This document shows positions 1 to 11,429 of a DNA stretch of 64,000 bases, piece by piece (within the stretch, counting starts at the first letter, position 1; every line of letters starts with the position of its first letter). Made by a program: the position numbers and the translations under genes. Source of the DNA: Achatina immaculata (Eukaryota; Mollusca; Gastropoda; Stylommatophora; Achatinidae); contig CM019716.1 of NCBI GenBank assembly GCA_009760885.1, forward strand, positions 9,122,438 to 9,186,437, written 5' to 3'. The notes under the pieces are model-generated. The model did no database searches and was not told the origin of the DNA. It was given only the letters and a program-made list of their open reading frames with translations.

Positions 1-664
1 ACATGGTGCAGCCCAGACAAAAAGACTTTTAACTAGATAGACTACGTACTAATCAACAAAGATTCCGCAATGCATTACTGACAACAAAAACCATGCCAGG
101 AACCAATTGCAATAGTGACCATGACCCACTCTGTGGAAAAATTACAATAAAGCTAAAGAAAGCATGCGGAAAAGTCAGAAACATCAAACTGAATACAGAA
201 CTCCTTAAAAAATTACCAAGAACTGCGAGAACAATACAAAGTTATTATAACAAATAGATACAATACAGTAGCAAAGATAAATAGTATAGATGAACAATAG
301 GCAATGTTAAGAGATTCTATCCACCAAATTGTTAAGAAGATAATACCACCGAAAAAAGAAGCCCCTAAAAGTAAATGAATGACAGATGACAATTTAGGAC
401 TGATGGACAAGAGGAGGAGGAGTAAAAATAACCAAGAAAAATATAGCAAGACAAATAAAGAAGTAAGACGCAAATGCAGAGAAGCAAAGGAAGTGTGGTT
501 AAATGAACAGTGCAGACAGATAGAGGACTCTCATAATAAAGACAGCAAAAACATGCACAAAAGAATTAGTGAACTCACAGGCAGGAAAACAAAATATACC
601 ACAGGAAGCCTGAAATCAAAAGAAGGTAAAATGTTAACGGGAAAAGAAGACATTGTGGACAGAA
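1..664 (+). mobile_element. LINE G (RTE-like) internal fragment
   Basis: This is nearly collinear with the longer LINE G copy at about 59313-59971: both start with the same 'gtgcagcccagacaaaaag' segment, which follows the endonuclease core, and run into the linker before the reverse transcriptase. An open frame at 379-714 encodes the basic linker (VWLNEQCRQIEDSHNKDSK). The upstream frame is broken by stops, so this is a dead copy. It continues beyond the left edge. Similarity to LINE G ends abruptly at about 664, where a minisatellite takes over. Confidence 0.85.
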
Positions 665-679
665 TACATCGATATGCAT

Positions 680-1166
680 TAGCAGTATTTTTTTTGCTGT
701 TTTGTATGTGCTAGACATTAGCAGGAGATTTGTTGCTTTTAGGTATGTACTGATGTTAGCAGATTTTCTACTGTTCTGTATGAACTAGACATTAGCAGAT
801 TAGTTGCTTTTTTGTATGTACTAGACATAGCAGGAGATTTGTTGCTTTTTTTTGTATGTACTAGACATTAGCAGATTTGTTGTTGTTTTGAATGTACTAG
901 ACATTAGCAGGAGATTTTTTGCTGTGTTGTATGTACTAGACATTAGCAGATTTGTTGCTTTTTTGTATGTAATAGACATTAGCAGATTTGTTGCTTTTTT
1001 GTATGTACTAGACATTAGTAGATTTGTTGCTTTTTTGTATGTACTAGACATTAGCAGATTTGTTGCTTTTTTGTATGTACTAGACATTAGCAGATTTGTT
1101 GCTGTTTTGTATGTACTAAACATTAGCAAGAGATTTGTTGCTGTTCTGTATGTACTAGACATTAGC
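680..1166. repeat. 36-bp minisatellite, left array
   Basis: Tandem units of about 36 bp built around 'agacattagcagatttgttg' and 'tttttgtatgtact', roughly 13 copies with some 38-39 bp variants carrying 'aggag'. Because the unit is divisible by three, both strands stay open (852-1202 plus, 821-1198 minus). These frames are repeat artefacts. The same repeat resumes at 2213 beyond a LINE A fragment. Confidence 0.95.
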
Positions 1167-1189
1167 CATATAGACTTTAAGTCTATATG
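1167..1189. repeat. Perfect 11-bp-arm palindrome at LINE A 5' junction
   Basis: Arms 'catatagactt' and 'aagtctatatg' surround a single central T. The right arm is the first part of the LINE A coding sequence and the left arm abuts the minisatellite, so the palindrome sits exactly on the 5' truncation junction. Confidence 0.8.
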
Positions 1190-2212
1190 GAATACCATCT
1201 AAAATTGTCAACATCATTAAGGACTTATACAATGGATATGTTTGTGCAGTCAAGACAGAAGAAGAGATGAGTAAATGGTTCCAGATTGAAACAGGTGTGA
1301 AACAAGGGTGTATACTGTCTCCTTTACTTTTTGGGATTACAGTAGACTTCATAATGAAAAAATGCTGCACAGGTAACATAGGTATTGACTGGGTACATGG
1401 GACCCAACTAGAAGATCTTGATTTTGCTGATGACATAACTCTTATCAGTAATAATGTGAATTCCATGCAAGAAAAAACAGATAGCCTGTCTTCAATGGCT
1501 AGCAAAATAGGTCTTGAAATTAACAAAGAAAAAACAAAAATAATGAAAATTCTCATTAATCACGAAGGAAAAATACACATAGAAGGGACAGATATTGAAG
1601 AAGTCAATCAATTTGCATACCTTGGCAGCTACATAGACCAGGATGGTGACATTAGAAAGGAAGTTAGGATCAGAGTTGCAAAAGCATCATCAATCTTCAA
1701 GAATCTTGAGAACATATGGAATTCAAAAGTTATAAGCACAAAAACCAAGTTAAGACTATTCAATTCAAATGTAATATCCACCCTCATTTATGCATGTGAA
1801 AGCTGCAAAACAACTAAAGAAATAGAAAAGAAATTAGACTCTTTTGAAAACAAATGCCTAAGGAAAATACTCGGCATCAAGTGGAACGAATTCAAGAACA
1901 ATGTAGAGATAAGACAGATGACTGAACAACAACCAGTCTCATGGGTGATCAGGAAAAGGAGATGGACATATGTTGGTCACTTGATGAGAAGAAATGATCA
2001 GAGAATCCCAAAAAAAGCTATCAACTGGAACACAACAGGCCAAAGAAAAAGAGGCAGACCACGTGAAACTCTGAAGAGGACATTGTTAAAAAAGGCCAAA
2101 TTAACAGGCATAAAATCCTTTGATGAGGTTGAAAGACTCACCGAGACAGGAAGAATTGGCGAACTACTTTGCGAGCCCTATCTGACGTTTAACAGCAAAG
2201 GAAGGATATAAG
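1178..2212 (+). mobile_element. LINE A, 5'-truncated reverse transcriptase copy
   Basis: The open frame 1267-2211 (314 aa) is the C-terminal half of a non-LTR reverse transcriptase. It contains VKQGCILSPLLF (palm), the catalytic FADD within LEDLDFADDITLIS, a thumb with YLGSYID, and the C-terminal block RRWTYVGHLMRR followed by a GQRKRGRPRETLKR motif. Coding similarity extends upstream to about 1178 (GIP.KIVNIIKDLYNGY). The copy is flanked on both sides by the same 36-bp minisatellite, so it inserted into, or is embedded in, that array. It starts mid-RT and has no endonuclease, so it is a dead-on-arrival copy even though its frame is still open. Other copies are at 9262-10077 and 50263-50640 (minus). 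Confidence 0.9.
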
Positions 2213-2395
2213 ATATAAGACATTAACAGATTTGTTGCTTTTTTGTATGAACCAAACATTAGCAGATTTGTTGCTTTTTTGTATGTACTAGACATAGCAG
2301 GAGATTTGTTGCTGTTTTGTATGTACTAGACATAGCAGGAGATTTGTTGCAGTTTTGTATGTACTAGACATTAGTAGGAGATCTGTTGCAGTTTT
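2213..2395. repeat. 36-bp minisatellite, right array
   Basis: About five units of the same minisatellite as 680-1166 ('gacattagcagatttgttgc'), in the same orientation, resuming directly after the LINE A 3' end. Confidence 0.9.
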
Positions 2396-3080
2396 GATGT
2401 GTATAATTGATCAGTAGTTCTAAACATGGGCTACATGGACCACGAAAGGATTTGTTGTGGGTCTACAGACCAGAAAAACTGATTGGCCCAATTAAAATAA
2501 TCTTAACATCATCTGGGTTCTATCATCATCTGGGTTCTAACATCATCTGTGTTCAAGCTCATCTGTGTTCTAGTATCATTTGGTTTCTACTTATTGCTTT
2601 ATTTTTTATGAAGGGTCCACGTCTGTTCTCAGATTAGAAAAGGAGCTCTTGATCAAAAAAGATTATAAACCACTGCACTAGACTCATATGTTTGTACAAG
2701 CACTAGACTCATATGTTTGTACAACTTCGTACTTCCAGAAGCTTGATTTCTAGTGACACAATGTCTGTGGTTTTGTTGTTTTGTTTTTTGTTTCAAGTAC
2801 CTTGTGATGCATCATGTTTTAAAGCCTTGATAACTATAGCAAACTATATATATATGTTTTATGAAATAAAAGAAATGGTTTCTGGCTGAGTACTTAGTGC
2901 ATTGTCCTGCCATGGCTAGATGTTTTCTCATCCAGGATTCAGTTTATTTACTAGTATTCTCATATTATTAATGTATTTTGTCTATCACATTTCAAGACTA
3001 ACCAGGTTAAACCTCACACAAACCTCAGTTTCCAAACCTCGCACAAACCTCATTTTCCAACCAGCCTGAAAATTATTATC
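2396..3080. other. No gene recognised; short local duplications
   Basis: This stretch holds a few degenerate 'tcatctgggttcta' units at about 2505-2590, two direct copies of 'cactagactcatatgtttgt' at about 2677-2722, and a short 'aaacctc.cacaaacctca' duplication near 3009-3061. The open frame at 2407-2637 has no recognisable domain and I do not call it a gene. Confidence 0.6.
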
Positions 3081-3900
3081 TATGTTGTCAATTGGAGGTT
3101 ATGAAATACCAGAGATTAGATATGCTGATGACACAGTGTTACTGTCCACAACACAAAAAGGAATGGAAAAACTAATTATGTCAGTCCGTAAGAACAGTGA
3201 AGAGCAGAACCTCTATCTTAATGCAAAGAAAACTAAATTGATGACAACTGACAAGACAAACAAGGCAGCTGAAATATGTATCAATGAGGAAAAATTGGAA
3301 GAAGTGGAGAGTTTTGAATATCTTGGATCACCACTAACTAATAATGGAGATACAATGAGGGAAATTAAAAGGAGGACATCTATTGCTATTCAGAAAGTAA
3401 AACAAATAAAGAATCTGTGGAGAGGAGCAGACAGAACTACAAAAATAAGATTTTTAAGGGCATGCATCTTTCCCATCGCAACATATGCCTGTAAGATGTG
3501 GACACTTAACAAAACAGCTGAGAAACACATAAATGCCTTTGAATGTAAATGCTACAGAAGAGTTCTCCAAATATCGTGGACACAAAAAAGAACAAATATA
3601 TCTATACTACAAGAGCTTAATATTGAAGAAGGCTGGCTAGTAAAGAGGATTAAAGAGAGAAAACTTAGATATTTTGGACACATTAAACGTCAAGATAATT
3701 TAGAGAAGACCATATTGGAAGGATACATAATGGGAAAAAGAAAAAGAGGACGACCAAAACGAAGATGGCTGCAAGAAATCGCTGACAATCTGCAATGGAC
3801 GCAGCAGCAGCAAGCCATCTTGCTCACAACCGAGAGGCCTACAGGAGTGCTGTTTGGAAGGCAAAGTTCTGCAAGGGACATGCAAATGAATGAATGAATG
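3081..3900 (+). mobile_element. LINE B, 5'-truncated 3' end
   Basis: The open frame 3082-3897 (271 aa) begins just before the catalytic YADD (RYADDTVLLST). It continues through the thumb (FEYLGSPLTNNGDT) and the terminal block LRYFGHIKRQDNLEKTI plus GKRKRGRPKRRW. It ends in a short (TGAA)n tail, as do the other LINE B copies. The palm upstream of YADD is missing, so this is a dead 5'-truncated copy. The continuous frame suggests fairly recent insertion. Confidence 0.9.
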
Positions 3901-4162
3901 TTGTCAGTGATGAGGCTTGTCTACCTGAGCAACTTAGTCTCCATCTTGTACATTCCTTGATCTTCCTCAACCCACATGGTTATCTTCTCAACATTTTCAG
4001 CGTTACTTTCATGCAAGGAAATGATGAGAACTACCACCACTGTATTTTTTTTATAAATGATTAATGATAACTTCTGTTCAGATGTTTCTGATATTTATAT
4101 TTTTTTTCTAAAATCACATTAAGAAACTGACATAGCCATTTTGTGGATGTTTCAATTTGCAG
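3901..4162. other. Unannotated sequence upstream of exon 1
   Basis: No repeat family or coding pattern recognised. It ends in a pyrimidine-containing stretch and 'tttgcag', used as the acceptor of the exon at 4163. Presumably intron, since the exon has an acceptor site and so is not a first exon. Confidence 0.5.
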
Positions 4163-4255
4163 TTTGGTGGAGAACTGTCTGATGAGCTTCTGACCCTATT
4201 TGTCAATGAAAGAACAGGTCTGAACAGGAACAAAGATGGTTCCCTACAGCCCGAG
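4163..4255 (+). CDS. Unrecognised host gene, exon 1 of those visible
   Basis: A 93-bp (31-codon) open exon is bounded by acceptor 'tttcaatttgcag' and donor 'gtgaga', in phase 0 at both ends. It encodes FGGELSDELLTLFVNERTG and then LNRNKDGSLQPE, a composition unlike the neighbouring repeats. I do not recognise the family. The N-D-G-rich stretch is loosely calcium-loop-like but too short to call. The phase-0 donor matches the phase-0 acceptor at 18293, so the two can be joined without a frame break, giving an intron of about 14 kb. The exon has an acceptor, so the gene must begin upstream of what I can identify. The assignment rests on splice signals, phase and protein-like composition only. 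Confidence 0.6.
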
Positions 4256-4315
4256 GTGAGATAAGACAAGTCACTCTGTGCTACATACTAGATGTGGATA
4301 GAATTAGTAAAAATT

Positions 4316-4933
4316 GTTGACATGAAGTAACACAGAAAATCATCACATGACGCCAAGTAACATATAAAACCATCATCATCTGACTCCAAGTAATACATAA
4401 AACCATCATCACATGACATGAAGTAACACATAAAACCATCATCACATGACTCCAAGTAACACTGACACTAAGTAATATAAAACCATCATTACATGACATT
4501 AAGTCTCATCTAAAACAATCATCACATGACTCCAAGTAACACATAAAACATTCACCATATGACATCAAGTAATACATAAACTTTCATCACGTGACTCCAA
4601 GTAATGCATAAAACCATTATCACATGACATCAAGTAACACATAAAACCATCATCACATGACTCCAAGTAATACATATAACAATCATCACATGATTCCAAG
4701 TAATATATAAAACCATCATCACATGACATCAATAACACATAAAACCATCATCACATGACATCAAGTAACACATAAAACCATCATCACATGACATCAAGTA
4801 ACACATAAAACCATCATCACATGACATCAAGTAACACATAAAACCATCATCACATGACATCAAGTAACACATAAAACCATCATCACATGACATCAGGTAA
4901 CACATAAAACCATCATCACATGACTCCAAGTAA
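4316..4933. repeat. 33-bp minisatellite, left part
   Basis: Units of 33 bp containing 'acatcaagtaacacataaaa' followed by 'ccatcatcacatg'. The most homogeneous part is 4735-4925. On the minus strand this reads as an 11-residue repeat (MSCDDGFMCYL), open only because 33 is divisible by three. The array is split by the mariner at 4936-6212 and resumes at 6213. Confidence 0.95.
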
Positions 4934-4935
4934 TA

Positions 4936-6212
4936 CGAGGGGTGATTGATAAGTTCTCAGCATAAGGTACAAATACTTGAAACACACAGTTGATATTAGG
5001 TGCATTTGTAGATCAGGTTAATGTAAGATAAAACACCAAGTTTTAAGAAATTAATTGCACCCAATTTTTTTTACAGGCTACTGAAGTGGTAAGGGGTGGC
5101 AGGAGTTGAGAAAATGGATAAAATTTCTCATCGAGTAGTCATTCATTACCTCTGCATCAAGGGCTTATCATCGAAGGAGATCCATGAGGATATAGTAGAG
5201 ACTCTAGGGGAGGGTGCCCCTTCTTGCAGCACAGTGAAGAAATGGGCAGCTCAATTCAAACATAGAATGAGAGTCTGGAAGATGATCCCTGTCCTGGAAG
5301 ACCAAGAACGGTAACCACCAATGAAACCATTGGCAGAATCCATGATATGATAATGGAGGATCAACGACTAACTGAGCTACTGAGTTGGGCATCTCCCAGG
5401 AATGTGTTCATGCCTTTATTCACAATGATCTTCGAATGACAAAGGTCTCTGCTCAATGGGTCCCGAAACTTTTTGGAGCTGATCACATATGACAGCATCT
5501 CAACATATCAAGAGGCAATCTTGGCAATTTTTCTGCAGATCCTGAAAACTTTCTTCACCAATTTGTGACTGTGGATGAGACTTGGGTTCATCATTTTCAG
5601 CTAGAAACCAAAGAACAGTCAGAGCAGTGGAAACATCATGGATTCCCACCTCCAAAGAAAGAAAAGGTGGTTCTGTCTGCAGGCAAAGTGATGGCTTCCA
5701 TCTTTTTGGATTCAGAAGGTGTACGAATGGTAGACTATCTTCAAAAGGACAGAACGGTCACAGGGGCCTATTACAGTAATCTTGTGAAGCAACTGTGGGT
5801 TGAAGGAAAAGCGTCGAGGGAAATTGACGAGAGGATTAATCTTCAGCAAGACAATGCTCCATTTCACAAGTTGGCGGTGGCAATGGCTGCCATACTTGAA
5901 TGCGGCTTCCAGCTTCCTGAACATCCTCCTTATTTCCCAGATTTGGCTGCTTCGGACTATTACCTGTTTACCAAACTCAAAAAGGAGCTTATTGGTTTGC
6001 AGATTTGCTTCAGATGATGATGTCTTTCATGCTGTAGACCACTTTCTACTGGCACAAAATGCTGACTTTTACAAAGAAGGAATCTTTATGCTCCAGGATC
6101 ACTGGACTAAGTGCATAAACTTGCAAGGGGACTATGTTGAGAATTAGCCCAGAAAAGTTGTCCACAAATAATCCGTTGTACATTATGCCAAGAACTTATC
6201 AATCATCCTTCA
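4936..6212 (+). mobile_element. Mariner element (D,D34D), inactivated
   Basis: This is a 1277-bp element bounded by TA dinucleotides (4934-4935 and 6213-6214). Its terminal inverted repeats are about 28-30 bp: 'tgattgataagttct' near the left end and 'agaacttatcaatca' near the right end. The transposase starts at about 5096 or 5114 (MDKISHRVVIHYLCIKGLSS, the helix-turn-helix). The catalytic core shows VDETW, QDNAPFH and DLAASDYYLF. Exactly 34 residues separate the second and third acidic residues, as in mariner transposases. The frame is broken at least three times, at about 5265 (after QFKH), within 5390-5565 including a stop, and at about 6000. It therefore cannot encode a working enzyme. 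Its length is typical of a complete mariner. Confidence 0.92.
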
Positions 6213-6457
6213 TAACGCATAAAACCACTATCACATGACACTAAGTAACATATAGAACCATCATGACACCAAGTAACACAGAAAACTGTCATCACATGGC
6301 ACAAACTAACACAGAAAACCATCATCACATGACACCAAGTAACACAGAAAACCATCATCACATGACACCAAGTAACACAGAAAACCATCATCATGTGACA
6401 CCAAGTAACAGAAAACCATCATCATGTGACATCAAGTAACACATAAAGCCATCACAC
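6213..6457. repeat. 33-bp minisatellite, right part
   Basis: Continuation of the 4316-4933 array ('caccaagtaacacagaaaac' with 'catcatcacatga'), same orientation, about seven units. The variants here (cacc, cagaaaac) differ from the left part. Confidence 0.93.
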
Positions 6458-6890
6458 CACCATGATCAAATAAAAATTCACTTAGAAGAACACTCAGATG
6501 ATGATCTATACAGATTAGATGAATTTCTGTTTGTAGACCGAGGCATACTTAGCTAGGACTCTCCAGCTGAAGGACATAAATTCTATAAACATAAATTATC
6601 AGACTCACTAGAAGAAAATAAATACAAACAGAAACATAAATAATGTTAGTAAACAGGAAACCAACTTTTCTGAACTTTCAGATTGGCAACCCAGTCTTGA
6701 AGTAGTTAAATCAACTGAAATATCTGTTTATGGTTTTTGTCTCAGATGAAAAATAGAAAGAGAGAAACAATAGCACAGCAAGAAAATAAACTGCCTTGTC
6801 TAACTATCCAAATACTAAAATAACCAGATTTCCAGAAAAAGATGTAGAGGCAGCTGATAGATGCAAAAATCTGTTTCCAGTACAAATCTT
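6458..6890. other. No gene recognised
   Basis: A short stretch near 6480-6560 reads EEHSDDDLYRLDEFLFVDRG in one plus-strand frame but lacks clear splice sites and long context. I leave it uncalled. Confidence 0.4.
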
Positions 6891-6892
6891 CA

Positions 6893-7147
6893 TCAGTCCT
6901 CCTTATTCCCAGTGGAACATAAGGCATCAACAAAGTTTCTCCAGCCAGTCCTGTCTTGATCAAACTGGGATACCTCAAACCATGCCTTTCCTGTTTCCTT
7001 TAGTTCCTCTTGCACTGTGCATCTCCACATCCCCAATGGCCTGCCCTTCATTCTTTTTTCCTGATGTGTCCAACTAAAAAGACAGGGAATTATGGAGAGA
7101 AATGATCGCCTATGCAACGTGGCATGGCACTTGATTGACCGGTCCAA
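6893..7147 (-). mobile_element. LINE 3'-terminal fragment (antisense)
   Basis: The minus-strand frame contains KGRPLGMWRCTVQEELKETG and then a D..GWRNFVDALC ending. This is the usual C-terminal block of RTE-like non-LTR polyproteins (GRP..W.R.., then a WR..V.ALC-type end). Only this 3' tail is present. Confidence 0.7.
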
Positions 7148-8580
7148 GTCAAAGTGGCTTAGTATAACAGAATTCCTTAATTCTGGAATTCTGATCTTTT
7201 ATTTAACTTTATAGGGGAGTTAACCAGTGATTTCTTTGGTAGACTGACGTAGTGGTTAATGCCATAAGTTATTATTTTTTTAAGTACAGGTCAACTATAG
7301 GTCAGGTTTGACACGTTGAAGGCCATTTCTTGTCATGTCCAGGCATGGGATTTTTTACAGTTAACTAAAGTTATTTAGGACATGTTTGTTTAATTTGTTA
7401 TTTTTAGTTACAGAAAAGCATAAAATAGGATTGTTCTTTTTAGTTTATTGTCCAAGGTCATAAACAGGTAATTTCTGTACAGACTGAGATTTTAGGAAGA
7501 AATGTTTTAATCACGATTTTTATCTTCCACAAGATAGAACCTTCAGGGAGATTTAAGAATAGGAATTGTAGTTCATTTTTAAGGACCAAACTCTTATGTA
7601 GGATTGTTATAAAAATTAGACTGATTAGTAGTTTGGGATTCATTATGATTGCAAATTCATTATGTAGAGTTTGACTGAGAAGGATGTTTCAGATAGGATG
7701 CTAGGATGTGATCTGTTAGTTAGTATTTTTTTCCTCATGGATCAAATGTGTAAATTTCTGATGCAACTATGAGTTGTTAGAAATAGTTTGTTACTGAAGA
7801 AATGTGAATTAGTTCTATTGAGATTTTTGAGGACTTTAAGTCCAATATTTTTGGTAATGTGAAGTTGTATATAAGGATCCATGGAATTTTCAGTGAGTTA
7901 GTAAGTTGGCTCTTATTCCATCATGTTGAATGCCTGTTTTTCCTAGCTGAGAGTGATTGTTGCCCACTCACTCCCTATATGGCGAACTAGTTCTCGCTGG
8001 GAGAGGAGATGGATTATTCATGTTTACTCAATTTATTGCTACATCCTCATTTATTCACCATTCATTTTCCCCATAATAAATATGTGTAATTGCTATTATC
8101 AATTTGAGTGTTAGTGGTTCTCAAACTATTGAGATGTGTTCGTTCTCAGTTACACATTAAAATTCCTCAGATGTAATCAGTAGAGAGAGGAAGAAAAAGT
8201 AGTACATTTTATCACTTGGGTGATGGCTTTACACAATTGCGAAGTACTTTAATTAGTGCAGTGTCTTGGCACATACCATATTATACCATTCTATTTTATT
8301 AGAGGCATCTTGTTCTCTTTAGTGATGCTCTCAATGCATGTTCATTTGTTTATTTCCTCATTTGTCACATTCTCTTCCCAGTGTCTTCTTAAAATTTTCC
8401 TGAACCACCTTCCTTCAGATCCTCTCAGTCTGCTTTTGATTCTTTGATTTGTTCTTCATGTTTCACCTGCACATAATAAAATGGAGTGAAAACTGAACTT
8501 ATAGATTCTGAGCTTGAGGTTTGTGTGAAGAATGGATGTCCATATGTTTGCTATTTTGTCAAAGGCTTGAGATACCTGTC
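7148..8580. other. No gene recognised (intronic)
   Basis: AT-rich sequence without an open frame of convincing composition, splice-bounded exon, or tandem repeat that I can identify. It lies between exons 1 and 2 of the host gene. Confidence 0.5.
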
Positions 8581-8584
8581 CAAC

Positions 8585-8858
8585 TCATGTGGATTTTACC
8601 TTCACAGTATTGCTGTCTGCTGAAATGAGGCTTCCAAGATACTTAAAGTGTTGTACTTCTTCAACTTCTCTTGTCCCATTTGCGATTCTTTCCTTATTTT
8701 TTCCACTGATTCTGATGATCTTAGTCTTGCCTGGGTGTATATTCAGACCTACTGATCTGGCTGTTTTGTAAATCCTACTTGTCTTCTCCTGTATATCTCT
8801 TTGGGTATATGAGAGTACATCAATATTATATGTGAAGTCACAATCCTCTAGGTGATTT
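8585..8858 (-). mobile_element. Antisense LINE reverse transcriptase fragment, downstream half
   Basis: The minus-strand frame reads LEDCDFTYNIDVLSYTQRDI (a decayed LEDLDFADD catalytic segment), then SVGLNIHPGKTKI and FKYLGSLIS. The catalytic FADD has become FTYN. It is continuous in sense with 9103-9245, which carries the preceding GV.QGCVL segment. The sense-strand LINE end at 8860-9102 appears to have inserted between them. Confidence 0.75.
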
Positions 8859-8859
8859 G

Positions 8860-9102
8860 TGAGCCCCGAAGGAAACCCAACACCAACATAGCAAGACAGG
8901 CACTGACATAAAATCCTCAAGGAAATAGAAATTGAAGAAGATCTAGACTTACTTGGAGAAGAGAAATTATGACAGTGCTCAGAGACAAGGGATACACATG
9001 GAAGGATGCAGAGAATAATTCCAAGAACAGGGATGACTGGAGAGCCTTTATCTGTGGCCTATGCTGTCAAGAGAGTGAAAGGCAATGATGATGATGATGA
9101 AG
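8860..9102 (+). mobile_element. LINE 3' end with (GAT)n tail, inserted in antisense LINE
   Basis: Plus-strand reading (with stops) gives RLTWRREIMTVLRDKGYTW and DDWRAFICGLC, the C-terminal block of an RTE-like LINE, followed by 'gatgatgatgatgaag'. It interrupts the minus-strand LINE represented by 8585-8858 and 9103-9245. Confidence 0.7.
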
Positions 9103-9245
9103 TTAATACTCTAGGTCTGTCTTTGGTGGCAGTCTTCATTATCTAGCCCATAATGATCAGAACAATAAGTGGAAAGAGTACACATCCTTGTCTTACTCCC
9201 ATTTTGATCTGGAACCATGTAGTTTGTTGTCTGTCATGTTTCACG
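9103..9245 (-). mobile_element. Antisense LINE reverse transcriptase fragment, upstream half
   Basis: Minus-strand translation recovers a degenerate QTRMCTLSTYCSDHYG, corresponding to the QGCVLSPLLF palm motif, followed by an ATKDR-like segment. It joins logically to 8585-8858. Confidence 0.6.
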
Positions 9246-9261
9246 TAGCTCTGGTTGTTCA

Positions 9262-10077
9262 GTTATATATAATGACAGAAATGCTGCACAGGTAAACAGG
9301 CACTGACTGGGTACATGAGACCCAACTGGAAGATCTTGATTTTGCAGATGACATAACTCTTATCAGTGACATATGAAATCAATGCAAGAAAAAACAGATA
9401 CCTTGTTTTCATTGGTTAGTAAAATAGGATTTGAAATTAACAAGGAAAAAAACAAAAATAATGAAACTTCTCATTGCATATCTCAGCAGCTGCATAGACC
9501 AGGATGGTGACACCAGAAAGGAAGTTAGAATTGCAAAACCAGCTTTTTCTTTAAAAAATTTTGAGAACATATGGCATTCAAAAGTTATAAGCACTAAAAC
9601 CAAGTTAAGATTATTCAGTTAAAATATAATACCCATCCTCATTTATGCATGTGAAATCTGGAAAACAACTAAAGAAATAGACAAGAAATTAGACCCTTTT
9701 GAAAACAAATACCTCAGGAAAATACTCAGTATAAAGTGGAATGAATTAAAAAACAACACAGAGATAAGGCAGATGAGCAAACAACAACTTGTCTCATAGG
9801 TGATCAGAAAAAGAAGATGGACATATGTCAATCATGTGATGAAAAGAAACGGTCAGAGAGTCCCAAAACAAGCTATCAAGTGGAACACAAAAGGCCGAAG
9901 AAAAAGAGATTGACTACGTGAAACTCTAAAGAGCACATTGTTAAGAGAGGCCAGTTTAGTGGGAATAACATCCTTTGATGAGGCTGAAAAGCTAGCTGAA
10001 AATAGAAAATCTTGGCAAACTACCATGCGAGCCCTATGTTACATTGACATTTAACGGCATAGGAAGGATGTAAGATA
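9262..10077 (+). mobile_element. LINE A, decayed 5'-truncated copy
   Basis: Collinear with 1360-2210 at high similarity ('gaaatgctgcacaggtaaac', 'gaagatcttgattttgcaga'), but with several frameshifts and stops. The catalytic FADD is still readable. It shares the 3' terminus 'ggaaggatgtaagatat', where the Tc1 element at 10080 begins. Confidence 0.88.
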
Positions 10078-10079
10078 TA

Positions 10080-11394
10080 TCTGTTCAGAAAAAAAGAAAA
10101 GCAACAAATACGATGTTCTGATTTAAACTGAAGTTTGCTGACCAGACAAGGGCAAATTGCCTGAAATGTTCACTTGGACATCAACTTCATGTGCTGATCT
10201 AAATTGTACTCAGCAGATGATTCATGAGCACAGAAAAGCAACACTAGTCAAAACAGCATTTTTGACAATAGCTCATGACAGGTTCACGAGAATCCCGTGA
10301 AACTTACTGAACACAAAACTCAGTGACCATGTTATTGAATGCCTATAAAACATTGACATTCCTGAAATCAATTCAGTTGAAAATTCAATGTGCAAGTATG
10401 GTTCATCTCACTCACTACAGAAAAACCACTCATCATCAATGGACGTTTACAGACTGGACAGTCACAAAGTGTAGTGGTCAGACAATTAGGTTAGAAGCAC
10501 CATTAGTCACCTTTGGAGACGATTTCAAGAAACTGGTTCAGTAGCAGACCGGCCGTGCAGTGGAAGACTCATAGTCACAACTCCTGCCGATGACTGCTTC
10601 ATACGGCTGCGTCACCTCAGGAATCGATTTGCATATGCGTCCTCAACAATCCAGTCAATGACAGCAGCTCATTGAATTTCATATCAAACGGTCAGGAACC
10701 GGCTGCACGATGCTGGTCTTTGAGCTAGAAGACCCTACAGAGGTTCTGTTCTTACTGACTGGCATCGCCAGAACTGACTGCAGTAGGCGAACCAGCATCG
10801 TCAATAGACCGTTGCGAATGATTGGAGAAGGGTTTGGTTTAGTGATGAATCATTCTTTCTGATCTAGCGACACGATAGATGGACAAGAGTTTATCGCAGA
10901 GTCCATGAGCGCTACGCCAAGAACTGCGTGGATGAGGATCCTCCACATGGTGGTGGAGGTGTACTGGTGTGGGGGACGAGCAACTTCATGAGAAGAAGTG
11001 ACCTGGTGCAAATTGAAGGACGCTTGATAGAACACTTATGGGATGAACTCAACAGACAAGTCCACCAGCGAGACGTGGCGCCAACCAATCTCCGACAGTT
11101 GTCTTTTGCACTGCAAGAAGAGTGGGCAGCCATCCCACAACAGAATGCCTAATCGGATCCATGTCGTTCTCTGATACAGGCCAGAGGAGGCCATACACCT
11201 TACTGAAACAGAGGCCTCTGTCGCAAAGAATAAAAGCCCACACCAAATTTAATGAACATCATTTCATTGTTAAAGTCTTAAAGTTTCTTTATGCCAAGAT
11301 TGAAACATTAATTCCGTAAAATAAAATTTTGATACAAGTTTGAAATTTAGTGTCTATTACGACTACAGTACTGTTGCATTTCTTTTTTTAACAG
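10080..11394 (+). mobile_element. Tc1-like transposon, internally deleted
   Basis: The imperfect terminal inverted repeats are 'ctgttcagaaaaaaagaaaa' at 10081 and, reversed, 'ctgttaaaaaaagaaatgca' at the right end near 11394, with flanking TA. Frames between 10560 and 11160 give DRCIRLRHLRNRFAYASSTI (N-terminal DNA-binding region), FSDESFFL (first catalytic Asp), GGGVLVWGT, then abruptly LIEHLWDELNRQVHQRDV and LQEEWAAIPQQ. The segment carrying the second and third catalytic residues is absent, and there are stops earlier. It is therefore a deletion derivative that could move only in trans, if at all. Confidence 0.85.
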
Positions 11395-11398
11395 TAGA

Positions 11399-11423
11399 TA
11401 TATATATATATATATATATATAA
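11399..11423. repeat. (TA)n microsatellite
   Basis: Uninterrupted alternating TA between the Tc1 right end and LINE B. Confidence 0.95.
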
Positions 11424-11429
11424 AACAAC

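Noticed and set aside
2407..2637. 76-aa plus-strand open frame
   Set aside because: Contains locally duplicated 'atctgggttct' sequence, no recognisable domain and no splice-site support.
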